In this document: in pieces, positions 1 to 8,040 of the stretch
How the letters are laid out: every line of letters starts with the position of its first letter
Position numbering within the stretch: the first letter of the stretch is position 1
NCBI GenBank assembly: GCA_021296095.1
Contig: JAGWBB010000037.1
Location: forward strand, 1-64,000
From: Desulfurellaceae bacterium
GTDB lineage: Bacteria > Desulfobacterota > Binatia > Bin18
DNA length: 64,000 bases
Direction of reading: 5' to 3'
Position numbers and translations under genes: made by a program
The notes under the pieces: generated by a model
The model's database searches: none
Told to the model about the DNA's origin: nothing
Seen by the model: the letters and a program-made list of their open reading frames with translations, nothing else

Positions 1-2
1 TT

Positions 3-143
3 GACGTTGCCGTCAGTGACGAGGAGATGGCACGCCGTCAGGCACAGTGGACCATGCCGCCGTACAAGGCGACGCGCGGGACGCTGTACAAGTATATCAA
101 GAGCGTGAAGAACGCCTCCGAGGGCTGTGTGACGGACGAATAA
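3..143 (+). CDS. IlvD/Edd family dehydratase, C-terminal end (partial)
   Basis: Only the last 46 codons are inside the window; the gene begins upstream of base 1 and ends at a TAA. The peptide contains [13 protein letters not shown] and [18 protein letters not shown] followed by CVTDE, which is the usual C-terminal tail of dihydroxy-acid dehydratase/6-phosphogluconate dehydratase family proteins. Those enzymes use an Fe-S cluster to dehydrate dihydroxy acids (branched-chain amino acid synthesis) or sugar acids. The tail alone cannot separate IlvD from sugar-acid dehydratases; in a catabolic neighbourhood either is possible. It converges with the LLM gene that ends 40 bases further on. Confidence 0.72.
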   Translation, partial: DVAVSDEEMARRQAQWTMPPYKATRGTLYKYIKSVKNASEGCVTDE

Positions 144-183
144 ATCCTTCGCGCCTCTGCGGCCGGCCAGGCGTTTCAATTCA

Positions 184-1188
184 TTATGAGTCATCGCGCA
201 GCGCCGGCAGCACCCGCTCGCCTAATAAGCGCAGACCCTCTGCGGTGCTCAGGCCGTGGGGCGTGCCGAACTCGACCCGCTGCGCTCCCGCCTCGAACAC
301 GGCCGCAGCCTGGTCCGCCACCTGCTCGGGTGTTCCGGCGAACGCCACCCGTCGTAGTAAGTCATCGGAGATATAGCTGCCGGCCCGTTCGAAATCGTAG
401 GCATCGCTGGCCGTTCTGATGCGGGCCAGCAGCTCCGGCTCGATAGCCAGGCTGCGATCCAGCTCGGCGATAACCGGCAGATACAGCGCGGCCTCTCGGC
501 GCGCCAGATCACGGGCCGCTTTGCCGTCCGCGTCCACCACCGTCACCGCTCCGACTACGAGGCCGATGGCGTCCGTGCTCCGTTGGCTGTGAGTCGCACT
601 GCTCTTCAGGACGCTCCGCATCTGAGACACCGCAGCCGGATTGGCCGTTCCGCCGAGTTTGACCTCGCTGATGTGTTTGGCGCAGGCCGCCAGGGTTTGC
701 ACTCCCCATGTCCCCAACAAAAAGGGCACATCGGGCCGGGCGATTTTCCACCGCAGGGCCTCGCCGCCGGCCAGGGAAAACACCTGTCCGACATAGGGTT
801 CGGACGATTGGCTGAGCAGGTGGCGAATGCAGCCGAAGGCTTCCCGCAGGGCGGTCACCGGCCGCTGGGCGTGTACGCCGACAAAGTCCAGCCAGGCTCC
901 CCGCGCCAAGCCCAGGTAGGCGCGGCCGTGTGAGGCCTCGTCGAGCAGGGCGATGTTGCCGGCAATGTTGATGGGGTGGCAGGTGAACGGGTTGACCGCC
1001 GCAGGGCCGATGCGGACACGGGTGGTGTGGCGGGCGATTTCCAGCAGGGGCAGCCAGGCGGGCTGATACAGCATGTCGTTGTACACGCTCACCCCGCCGA
1101 AGCCGAAGTCTTCAACGGCTTTGGCCAGAGACCCGTAGGCGGCAAGAGGCTTGTCGGTCTGGAAGGCGATGCTGACGGAGCGCTGCAT
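184..1188 (-). CDS. LLM-class (F420/flavin-dependent) oxidoreductase
   Basis: A 334-residue bacterial luciferase-like (LLM) TIM-barrel protein. The N-terminal strand SIAFQTDKPLAAYGSLAKA, the segment RVRIGPAAVNPFTCHP (like the coenzyme-F420 methylene-H4MPT reductase branch) and YLGLARGAWLD are typical. Members reduce or mono-oxygenate substrates using reduced F420 or FMN; this subgroup is usually assigned to F420, but the cofactor cannot be read directly. The length is normal and the frame is intact. ATG at 1188 lacks a strong Shine-Dalgarno, so the start is slightly uncertain. It is downstream of the deacylase gene on the same strand, with a hairpin between them. One of four LLM genes in the window; substrate unknown. 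Confidence 0.85.
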   Translation of the reverse strand: MQRSVSIAFQTDKPLAAYGSLAKAVEDFGFGGVSVYNDMLYQPAWLPLLEIARHTTRVRIGPAAVNPFTCHPINIAGNIALLDEASHGRAYLGLARGAWLDFVGVHAQRPVTALREAFGCIRHLLSQSSEPYVGQVFSLAGGEALRWKIARPDVPFLLGTWGVQTLAACAKHISEVKLGGTANPAAVSQMRSVLKSSATHSQRSTDAIGLVVGAVTVVDADGKAARDLARREAALYLPVIAELDRSLAIEPELLARIRTASDAYDFERAGSYISDDLLRRVAFAGTPEQVADQAAAVFEAGAQRVEFGTPHGLSTAEGLRLLGERVLPALRDDS

Positions 1189-1215
1189 GGCACGTGATCG
1201 GACGCTCTACGGACG

Positions 1216-1239
1216 GACGGGCAGGGACGCCCGCCCGTC
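1216..1239 (-). terminator. Terminator-like hairpin after the deacylase gene
   Basis: A 7-bp perfect stem (GACGGGC / GCCCGTC) with a 10-base loop lies just beyond the stop of the deacylase gene on the minus strand. No clear U-run follows, so termination is only suggested. Confidence 0.35.
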
Positions 1240-1249
1240 ATGGCTGAAC

Positions 1250-2959
1250 TCAGCGCCGGCCGGCCGGGCCGCGCAGCAGCTGGCCGGGCAGGGCGCCGGT
1301 GTGCTCGCCGTCGCGCAGCACCACCTGACCGTTGACGATGCTGGCCAGAAAACCGTCGGCTTTCTGCTTCAGGCGGCGTGCCCCGGCCGGCAGATCGTGG
1401 GTGACCTGGGGGAGTCGGGGGCTGACCGTCGCAGGATCAAAAATCACCACATCGGCCTGCCAGCCCTCTCGCAGCAGACCGCGTCCGGTCAGACCCCACT
1501 GCGAGGCCGGCACAAAGCTCAGCTGGTGCACAGCCTCTTCCAGGCTCAGCGCCTGTCTGTCGCGGACCCAGTGGCTCAGCACATGGGTCTGGAGCGAGGA
1601 GTCCATGATCTGCGACACGTGCGCCCCGGAGTCCGAGAAGGTGACGACCGAGCGGGGATGGCGCATCATCTCCAGCACGTGGTCCTGGTTGTGGTTGACC
1701 AGCGGCTGTAAGAAAAAGCGTTGCAGGTGTGTCTCCAGGGCCAGATCGAGAAAGGTCTCAAGCGGATCCTGGCCGCGTTCGTCGGCAATCTCGGCCACCG
1801 AGCGGTAGGGCGGGGTTGCCGCGTCCATGACAAACAGCCACTTGAAATTCGCCGCCCGGGCTTCGGCTCCGATGCCCGTATTGCTCCGCCGCGGTGCCTG
1901 ACGCACGGCGGCGACCAGTCGGCCGCGCAGCTCCGGGTCGCGCAGTCCGGCTTCCTGCTCGGCCAGCGGCAGTTTGCGAAAATCGGACCACACCGGCAGC
2001 TTGTCAAACGGCGTGGTCGTCTCAAACGACAGGATCACGTTCAGCGGACGGCTGTGGACCTGGATGAACATCCGCCCGCCGGCCGCCGCCGTGTCATCGG
2101 CCAGCTGAAAGAAGGGCTGCCACATATTGGGCGCCTGACGGCTGCTGAACATGCCGAAGGTAACCGGCACGCCGGTATCGACGGCCAGGGCCTTGAGCCG
2201 TCCCATGTACTCGTCAACCCGGTCGGGATCGAACCGGGCGTCCTCATTGGCGATCTCGAACACCCCGGCGTTCTGCTCGCCCAGCACGCCGACCAGTTGA
2301 CGCACCTCGTCCCAGCTGGCCAGGCGGCTGGCGACCGGCTGGTTGTCCGGCGTCTGATGATTCTTGGTCCGTGAGGTTGTAAAGCCGATCGCCCCGGCCT
2401 GAATGGCGCTGCGCACCTCGTGCTTCATGGCCGCCAGGTCGTCCGGGCTGGATTCCTGACTGAAGGCGCGCTCGCCCATGACGTGGGTACGCAGGGCCGA
2501 GTGGCCGATATAGGCCGCGTAGTTGATGCCCTTGGGCAGACGCTCGACCGCGTCGAGGTATTCCGGGAAGCTCGTCCAGCTCCAGCGGATGCCGGCTTCC
2601 ATGGCCTGGGGGGCGATGTCCTCGGCCCGCTCCAGGTTGCGCATGACCAGCAGTTTGTCCTTTTCCGCGCACGGGGCGAGCGAGAAGCCACAGTTGCCCA
2701 TGACTACGCTGGTGATGCCGTGCCAGCACGAACAGGTGCCGAGCGGGTCCCAGAAGACCTGGGCGTCCATATGGGTGTGGCCATCGACAAAGCCGGGACT
2801 GACCACATGGCCCTCGGCGTCGATGACCTGTGTCGCGCCGTCACGAATACGGCCGATAGCCGCAATTTTTCCCTGGGCGATGGCCACATCGGCACGAAAC
2901 CGGGGCAGGCCCGAGCCGTCAATAAGCGTTCCGTTGCGAATCAGCAGGTCGTAGTGCAT
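1250..2959 (-). CDS. N-acyl-D-amino-acid deacylase family amidohydrolase
   Basis: A 569-residue metal-dependent amidohydrolase of the D-aminoacylase type, which hydrolyses N-acyl-D-amino acids or related amides. The N-terminal beta domain carries the composite motif LIRNGTLIDGSGLPRFRADV. Metal-site motifs follow: GFVDGHTHMDAQVFWDP (HxH), VVMGNCGFSLAPC (the Cys ligand position of D-aminoacylase) and FSDSGAHVSQIMD (the catalytic Asp region). The C-terminal strand region closes the small beta domain. ATG at 2959 is preceded by AAGGAGGG, a strong ribosome site. It is a close paralogue of the gene at 42935-44647, sharing most motifs word for word, and sits directly downstream of the fused CaiB gene in the same direction. 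Real substrates of such paralogues are often unknown. Confidence 0.88.
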   Translation of the reverse strand: MHYDLLIRNGTLIDGSGLPRFRADVAIAQGKIAAIGRIRDGATQVIDAEGHVVSPGFVDGHTHMDAQVFWDPLGTCSCWHGITSVVMGNCGFSLAPCAEKDKLLVMRNLERAEDIAPQAMEAGIRWSWTSFPEYLDAVERLPKGINYAAYIGHSALRTHVMGERAFSQESSPDDLAAMKHEVRSAIQAGAIGFTTSRTKNHQTPDNQPVASRLASWDEVRQLVGVLGEQNAGVFEIANEDARFDPDRVDEYMGRLKALAVDTGVPVTFGMFSSRQAPNMWQPFFQLADDTAAAGGRMFIQVHSRPLNVILSFETTTPFDKLPVWSDFRKLPLAEQEAGLRDPELRGRLVAAVRQAPRRSNTGIGAEARAANFKWLFVMDAATPPYRSVAEIADERGQDPLETFLDLALETHLQRFFLQPLVNHNQDHVLEMMRHPRSVVTFSDSGAHVSQIMDSSLQTHVLSHWVRDRQALSLEEAVHQLSFVPASQWGLTGRGLLREGWQADVVIFDPATVSPRLPQVTHDLPAGARRLKQKADGFLASIVNGQVVLRDGEHTGALPGQLLRGPAGRR

Positions 2960-3034
2960 CCGTCCCTCCTTAGTGCGTGCGGCTGAATCCTACCACCTCA
3001 GCGGTCGAAGTTCGAGGCCAAACTCAGAACGAAC

Positions 3035-5443
3035 TCAGCTCAGAACACGGTCTTCCCTGAGCTGCGCAATCTCCCCGTCTGGGTAGCCGAGGATGTCGCG
3101 CATGACCGCATCGGTGTGCTGTCCGAGCACCGGCGCGGGAGCCTGCACCCCGTTTGGCGCGTTGCTGAGCAGCCAGGGAATGCCGGTGTGGGTCTGGCGG
3201 CCGACCTCGGGATGCGGCAGTCGGACAAAAAATCCGCGTTCGGTGAGATGGGGGTCTCGGTCGAGGTCGTGGCTGTTCATTGACGGAAAGGCCGCCACTC
3301 CGGCCGCCTGTAGGCGCTCGGTGATGTCCCACTTGTCGCGCCGCGAGGTCCAGGCCGTCAGTCGCTCTTCGAGTTCGTCTTCGTGCGCCTTGCGGTCGGC
3401 CGCAGTCAGAAAACGCGCGTCGCGCAGGAGTTCTGGCCGGTCCATAGCCCGACACAGCGCCTGCCACTCCTGGTCGGTCCCGCAGGCAATGGTCACCCAT
3501 TCGTCCTCGCCGGCACACCGAAAGCAGTTATGGGGCGCAAGCCACGGGTCACGGTTGCCCTGCCGGGCGGGCTGTTGGCCGTTCATGGCGTAGGCCATCC
3601 AGCCCTCGGGCAGCAGGGCGGCCACCGCCTCCCACAGCGAGACGTCGATGTACTGGCCGCCGCCGGTTCGCTGGCGGGCGACCAGGGCGGCACAGATGGC
3701 GACCGCAGCGTTGATGCCGGCGTTGGGGTCGCCGTATGAGAGGCCGACTTCGGCGGGTGGGCCGTCCGGATAGCCGGTCAGGGAAGACAGGCCGGTCAGC
3801 GGGGCGATGGCCGGGCCGTAGGCCATGTAGTTTTTCTGCGGGCCGGTATGACCGTAGCCGGAGATGGAGGCGACGATGAGGTCGGGTTTGAGCCGTTTGA
3901 GATCGTCGTAGCCAAAGCCCAGGCTGTCCATCACCCCGGTAGCGAAGTTATCGACCACCACGTCGCTGCGTTGAATCAGCTCGCGGGCAATGCGCCGACC
4001 TTCGGGCGTGGTGAAGTTCAGCCGCAGGCTTTTCTTGGCCTGGGCCCACTGGTTGAAGACGGCGCTGGTGTTGGCGCTGGGTTTGATGCCCCTGGGGCTG
4101 GCCGGCAGACGCCGGGTCAGGTCGAGCCGCGCCCGGGACTCGATCTTGATGACCTCAGCTCCCAGATGAGCCAGATGGGCGGTGCAGAAGGGGCCGGCCC
4201 ACACCCAGCTGAAGTCGGCCACCCGCACGCCGGCCAGGGGAAGAGCCGGGGGAAGAGCCGGGGGAGTCGAGGTTTGGACTGGCTGGGCGGGTGCGGTGGT
4301 CTGGAGTTGCTCGGCGTTCTGCTCGCCCAGCAGCGGGGCCGGACGACGGATCTTCCACCACGGCCGGCCGAGTTGGTAGGGCGGACCCAGGTGGGTCAGC
4401 CGGCCCGCCTTGGGGTGGGATACCTCAACAAAGAAATTGCGGGCTCTGAGCTGCTCCTGCTCGGCCAGCTGGGCCATATCGAACACCGGCGCAAAGCAGA
4501 TGCGCTTGTCCTGTCCGGCCCGGAACAGGTCGGCTACCTTCCAGTTCCGAAACCAGGCGTTCAGATGCTGGTGGAGCGCTTTTTTGTTCCTGGCCCGTCT
4601 GGCCGCGTTGCGGAACAGGTCTTGGCGACTCCAGTCCGGGTTGCCCATCAGCTCTTGCAGCCGCTGCCACTGGTCTTCTTCGGCCACAGCCAGAAAAATG
4701 AGACCGTCTTTGCAGGCGAAGATTTTCCACGGGTCTTGCAGGCGTCGGCCCAGGCGCGAGGTGTGCCAGCCCAGATAGGTGTAGAAGACAAAGTTGTGCT
4801 CCAGAAACGACGCCACATAGGACTGGACAGACAGGTCGATGTGTTCGCCCCGGCCGGTTTGCAGGGCGCGAAAGTAGGTGGCCAGGCAGGCGGTGGCGGC
4901 CGCCAGCCCGCCCTGAAAATCGGCCTGCTGACCGGCGGCTCTGAGCGGCGGCAGGTCGGGTCGGTCGGAACCGCCCGGGCTGAGCCAGGCCCAGCCGCCG
5001 CCGTGGGCGACGGTGAGTTCGTAGGCCGTGTAATCCTTGTACGGTCCGGTCAGGCCAAACGGCGTGACCGCACACATGACGAGACGCGGGTTAATGGCCT
5101 GGAACGCCCGGTAGTCAAGGCCCAGCGCCTCGGCCTGGGCGGCCGGGTAATTATGCACCAGCAGGTCGGCCCAGCCGACCAGTTCGGACAGGCGGTGACG
5201 ATCTTGGGTTGAGCGCAGGTCGAGCGTCTGGCCGCGCTTATTGGTATTCAGAGCCAGAAACAGGCCGCTCTTTTCCGGGTCCGTAATGTCGTCCGGAAAC
5301 GGACCGTGGCGACGCGCCCGGTCCCCGTCCGGCTCTTCGATTTTCACCACATCGGCGCCCAGGTCGGCCATCAGCTTGGTCGCGTAGGCGGCCGAGACCA
5401 TGTGGCCGAGTTCCAGGACTCTGACCCCCTCAAGGCCCTGCAT
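3035..5443 (-). CDS. Double-length CaiB/BaiF family CoA-transferase (tandem fusion)
   Basis: An 802-residue protein made of two complete family III CoA-transferase domains. Domain 1 (about residues 1-375) opens with GVRVLELGHMVSAAYATKLM and has the active-site region RGEHIDLSVQSYVAS. A proline/glutamine-rich linker (about 380-395) follows. Domain 2 (about 395-800) opens with GVRVADFSWVWAGPFCTAHL and has GGGQYIDVSLWEAVAAL. The Asp in each IDLSV/IDVSL is at the position of the catalytic aspartate that forms the acyl anhydride and aspartyl-CoA intermediates. Usual members are about 400 residues and form interlocked dimers, so this chain probably contains a pseudo-dimer. ATG at 5443 follows AGGAGGG. 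It is probably cotranscribed with the deacylase below it; acyl donor and acceptor are unknown. Confidence 0.88.
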   Translation of the reverse strand: MQGLEGVRVLELGHMVSAAYATKLMADLGADVVKIEEPDGDRARRHGPFPDDITDPEKSGLFLALNTNKRGQTLDLRSTQDRHRLSELVGWADLLVHNYPAAQAEALGLDYRAFQAINPRLVMCAVTPFGLTGPYKDYTAYELTVAHGGGWAWLSPGGSDRPDLPPLRAAGQQADFQGGLAAATACLATYFRALQTGRGEHIDLSVQSYVASFLEHNFVFYTYLGWHTSRLGRRLQDPWKIFACKDGLIFLAVAEEDQWQRLQELMGNPDWSRQDLFRNAARRARNKKALHQHLNAWFRNWKVADLFRAGQDKRICFAPVFDMAQLAEQEQLRARNFFVEVSHPKAGRLTHLGPPYQLGRPWWKIRRPAPLLGEQNAEQLQTTAPAQPVQTSTPPALPPALPLAGVRVADFSWVWAGPFCTAHLAHLGAEVIKIESRARLDLTRRLPASPRGIKPSANTSAVFNQWAQAKKSLRLNFTTPEGRRIARELIQRSDVVVDNFATGVMDSLGFGYDDLKRLKPDLIVASISGYGHTGPQKNYMAYGPAIAPLTGLSSLTGYPDGPPAEVGLSYGDPNAGINAAVAICAALVARQRTGGGQYIDVSLWEAVAALLPEGWMAYAMNGQQPARQGNRDPWLAPHNCFRCAGEDEWVTIACGTDQEWQALCRAMDRPELLRDARFLTAADRKAHEDELEERLTAWTSRRDKWDITERLQAAGVAAFPSMNSHDLDRDPHLTERGFFVRLPHPEVGRQTHTGIPWLLSNAPNGVQAPAPVLGQHTDAVMRDILGYPDGEIAQLREDRVLS

Positions 5444-5464
5444 GGCATTCCCTCCTGTCGTCCA

Positions 5465-5746
5465 TCAGGCAGATTCTAAGTGGGGAAGGGTCTTAATGAA
5501 TTGGTCCGTCACCAAGCGGACCGCCTCCATTATTGCGGCTCGGGAGACACGACCGCGATACCCTTTGACGATCTCATCTATGTGTTCTCCAGCTGCCAGC
5601 CGTTCAAGCGTGCCGGTGATCTCAATGCGTGTGTATTTGAAAGTGGGACGGCCTTCACATACCCCTCCCGCCCGTACGACAAAGTCCCCGAGCGGGTGAT
5701 AGTGGTAGGGTTCTCCAGCAACTATCTCGGTCAAGAAATCTGACAT
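5465..5746 (-). CDS. DUF433 domain protein (possible antitoxin-like)
   Basis: A 93-residue protein with the DUF433 pattern: GVCEGRPTFKYTRIEITGTL, then LAAGEHIDEIVKGY and RVSRAAIMEAVRLVTD. DUF433 proteins carry a small helix-turn-helix-like fold and are commonly the antitoxin-like partner of a DUF5615 PIN-like protein encoded just downstream. No such partner is present here: the next gene downstream is the CaiB fusion. Start ATG 5746 has GAGGAG upstream. The N-terminal part (FLTEIVAGEPYHYHPLGDFV) is longer than the minimal domain. Function as a regulator or orphan antitoxin is an inference. Confidence 0.7.
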   Translation of the reverse strand: MSDFLTEIVAGEPYHYHPLGDFVVRAGGVCEGRPTFKYTRIEITGTLERLAAGEHIDEIVKGYRGRVSRAAIMEAVRLVTDQFIKTLPHLESA

Positions 5747-5781
5747 GAGAGGGACTCCTCACTCGGCCGTTTACCCTCGGT

Positions 5782-5808
5782 ACCGGGCGAGCGCTGTGCC
5801 CGCCCGGT
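5782..5808 (-). terminator. Hairpin downstream of LLM gene
   Basis: ACCGGGCG and CGCCCGGT form an 8-bp stem around an 11-base loop, about 20 bases past the stop of the LLM gene on the minus strand and ahead of the DUF433 gene. No U-run. Confidence 0.35.
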
Positions 5809-5827
5809 GGTGTCATGCCGACCTGGT

Positions 5828-6703
5828 CTAGCGCGGGGCAAAGGCCTCAACGACGCGTGGGTCGGGCAGGGCTTCGTCATCGGCCCGAATCGGCAGCAGG
5901 CAGACGTGCGTCGCTCCCGCGCCTAGATGGGCATCGATGCGGTCCTGAATCTTCTCCTCGCTTCCCCAAGCCACAATGGCATCGACCAGCTCGTCGCTGC
6001 AGCCGTTCTCAAAGGCTTCGTCCGGCCAGCCCAGATTCTTCAGATTCCGGGTGTAGTTGGGCAACCGGGGGACATAGGTCTTCATGTACTGACGCGCGGC
6101 GGTGCGGGCCTTGGTCGCGTCGCTCTCCAGAATGACGGCCTGGGCGGCGCAGATCCACGCCTCAGGACCGATCTGAGCCCGGACCTTGGCCGTATGCTCG
6201 GGCGGCACAAAATACGTATGCGTGCCCTGGGCCTGTTCGGCCGACAGAGCCAGCATCTTGGGGTGCAGGGCGGCGATCAGGATCGGGGCCGGCTCGGCCG
6301 GCTTGGGAGCCTGATAAAAGACATCCTTGAGCTTGGGCAGGTAGTCCTTCATGTAGCTGTACGGCTTGTCATAGCTGTGGCCGCGCAGGTTGGAGACGAG
6401 CGGCTTATGGCTGACGCCGATGCCCAGCACGAAGCGGCCGCCCGACAGCTCGGCGACCGTATTGGTGGCCGTAGCCATGGTATAGGCGTCCCGCGCCCAG
6501 ATGTTGGCAATGCCGGTGGCCAGGTTGAGCGTGTCTGTGTTGTTCAGCAGATAGGCCGCGTGGGCAAACGGCTCGCGGCCGACCGCCTCGGGAATCCACA
6601 GTGTCTTGTAGCCCGCTTTTTCGACCGACTGGGCAAAGGCTGCGCTGTCCGGCGCGCTCATGCTGTCCAGAAAAAACCAAATCCCGACTTTTCCGATATC
6701 CAT
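5828..6703 (-). CDS. LLM-class F420-dependent oxidoreductase
   Basis: A 291-residue LLM protein. It begins MDIGKVGIWFFLDSMSAPD, has the segment YKTLWIPEAVGREPFAHAAY and the strand-loop FVLGIGVSHKPLVSNLRG, which resembles a family found largely in F420-producing organisms. The family catalyses hydride transfer from reduced F420 or flavin-dependent oxygenation. ATG at 6703 is preceded by ACAGGAGGTCAT, a near-ideal ribosome site. It is shorter than the other LLM proteins in the window but within the range of this subgroup, with an intact frame. It is transcribed away from the TauD-like gene; the 144 bases between their starts must hold both promoters. Substrate unknown. Confidence 0.85.
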   Translation of the reverse strand: MDIGKVGIWFFLDSMSAPDSAAFAQSVEKAGYKTLWIPEAVGREPFAHAAYLLNNTDTLNLATGIANIWARDAYTMATATNTVAELSGGRFVLGIGVSHKPLVSNLRGHSYDKPYSYMKDYLPKLKDVFYQAPKPAEPAPILIAALHPKMLALSAEQAQGTHTYFVPPEHTAKVRAQIGPEAWICAAQAVILESDATKARTAARQYMKTYVPRLPNYTRNLKNLGWPDEAFENGCSDELVDAIVAWGSEEKIQDRIDAHLGAGATHVCLLPIRADDEALPDPRVVEAFAPR

Positions 6704-6847
6704 ATGACCTCCTGTGCGATCTTTTGGCGCTAGATCATACCGTTTCAGACCGCGTGGGGCTATGCCTGGTAAGCGTGTTCGTTGACTCCGTGCCGGGAAA
6801 ACCGTAGGTTTCGGTCATTCTGAGCGGACTGAGCAGGGGAGGTCGGC

Positions 6848-7756
6848 ATGGCTGTGACGTTTCATAAACTCCACCCCCATTTTGTCGCCGAGGCGGGTCC
6901 GATTGATCTACGCCGGGTACACGACCCGGAGACCCTGGCCGCGATTCGGACCGGCATGGACGACTACGCGCTGCTGGTGTTCCGTGACCAGCGCTTCAGC
7001 GACGAGGAGCACCTGGACTTTGCCCGGCGTCTGGATGGCGAGCTGCACACCAAAACCGGCATCAGCGCCCTCAAAAAGAGCCGCTTGGGCAACGAGGCTC
7101 TGGCCGATGTCTCAAACCTGACCGACCGCGGGCAGCTCCAGCCGGCCGACGACCGGCGGCGCATGTACGGACTGGGCAACCGGCTGTGGCACACCGACGC
7201 CTCGTTTCAGGACCCGCCCGGACGCTACTCGATGCTGTTTGCCCGGGTCATCCCGCCGGTCGGTGCGGACACCGAGTACGCCGATATGCGGGCCGCCTAC
7301 GACGCCTTGTCGCCGGAGCTGAAGACCCGGCTGGAGGGGCTGCGGGTGCACCACTCGATTGCCCACTCGCGTGAAATCCTGGGCTTTGCCTTCTCACAAA
7401 AAGAGCAAGAGATTCTGAAGGGGGCGGTTCATCCTCTGATTCGGAGCCTGCCGCGCTCGGGCCGCAAGTCGCTCTACATTGCCGCCCACGCCTCACGGAT
7501 CATCGACTGGCCGCTGCCCGAAGGCCGGCTGCTGCTGCTCGAACTGATTGAGCACGCCACCCGCCCGGAGTTTGTCTACCGGCATCAGTGGAAGGTCGGT
7601 GATCTGGTGATCTACGACAACCGGGCGACCATGCACCGCGCCCGGCCCTTTGAGGATACGAAATACCCGCGTGAATTGCGGCGGGTGACGACGCTGGATA
7701 TTCAGGACAAGGCCGCTGCCGAGGCCGCCGGCGAGAAGGTCAGGGTGGCCCGGTAG
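6848..7756 (+). CDS. TauD/TfdA family 2-oxoglutarate/Fe(II) dioxygenase
   Basis: A 302-residue alpha-ketoglutarate-dependent dioxygenase. The iron facial triad is visible: HxD in RLWHTDASFQDPPGRYSM and the distal His in IYDNRATMHRARPF, with the following arginine-rich segment RELRRVTTLDI supplying the 2-oxoglutarate-binding Arg. The family includes taurine, 2,4-D and other ether or sulfonate dioxygenases that couple 2-oxoglutarate decarboxylation to hydroxylation. ATG 6848 follows GGGGAGG. Its closest look is to TfdA-like proteins, but the substrate cannot be assigned. The 3' end overlaps, tail to tail, the remains of a helix-turn-helix gene on the opposite strand. Confidence 0.88.
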   Translation: MAVTFHKLHPHFVAEAGPIDLRRVHDPETLAAIRTGMDDYALLVFRDQRFSDEEHLDFARRLDGELHTKTGISALKKSRLGNEALADVSNLTDRGQLQPADDRRRMYGLGNRLWHTDASFQDPPGRYSMLFARVIPPVGADTEYADMRAAYDALSPELKTRLEGLRVHHSIAHSREILGFAFSQKEQEILKGAVHPLIRSLPRSGRKSLYIAAHASRIIDWPLPEGRLLLLELIEHATRPEFVYRHQWKVGDLVIYDNRATMHRARPFEDTKYPRELRRVTTLDIQDKAAAEAAGEKVRVAR

Positions 7757-7857
7757 CCTAAACCGGCCATGACGCGCAGCATCAGGTCTGTCGATACGTC
7801 CTTGGTGTTGCGGTTGAGCATCGCCGTTACACGCGACAATCGGAAGAGGGGCGCATA
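7702..7857 (-). pseudogene. C-terminal fragment of an XRE-type HTH gene
   Basis: Read on the minus strand, this segment encodes LSRVTAMLNRNTKDVSTDLM followed by LRVMAGLGYRATLTFSPAA and a stop at 7702-7704. That is the second half of a small XRE-family antitoxin-like helix-turn-helix protein (the recognition helix end and the C-terminal strand). No start codon or N-terminal half is attached. The missing half is matched by the fragment at 11955-12125, on the same strand, beyond the DUF262/TOPRIM/ATPase cassette. The last 55 bases overlap the 3' end of the TauD-like gene. The upstream boundary is approximate. Confidence 0.6.
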
Positions 7858-8040
7858 TAGCATTGCCGGTTGTCACGCGGTGGGCACTGCGCCTCCCCAC
7901 CTTGAGATCTCGACGGAAAGGGGCCACTAGCGAAAAATCGACCGGAGTATTTCGCCAAAGAGGTGTCAACGATGGGTAGGATGGTCGGCTTTTCCCTCTT
8001 ATCCATCCCGTAGGGCGCTGCCGAACGACACCTCATTAGC

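Noticed and set aside
3848-5212. 454-aa plus-strand open frame opposite the CaiB fusion
   Set aside because: It is antisense to a gene with full motif support; composition reflects GC-rich third positions.
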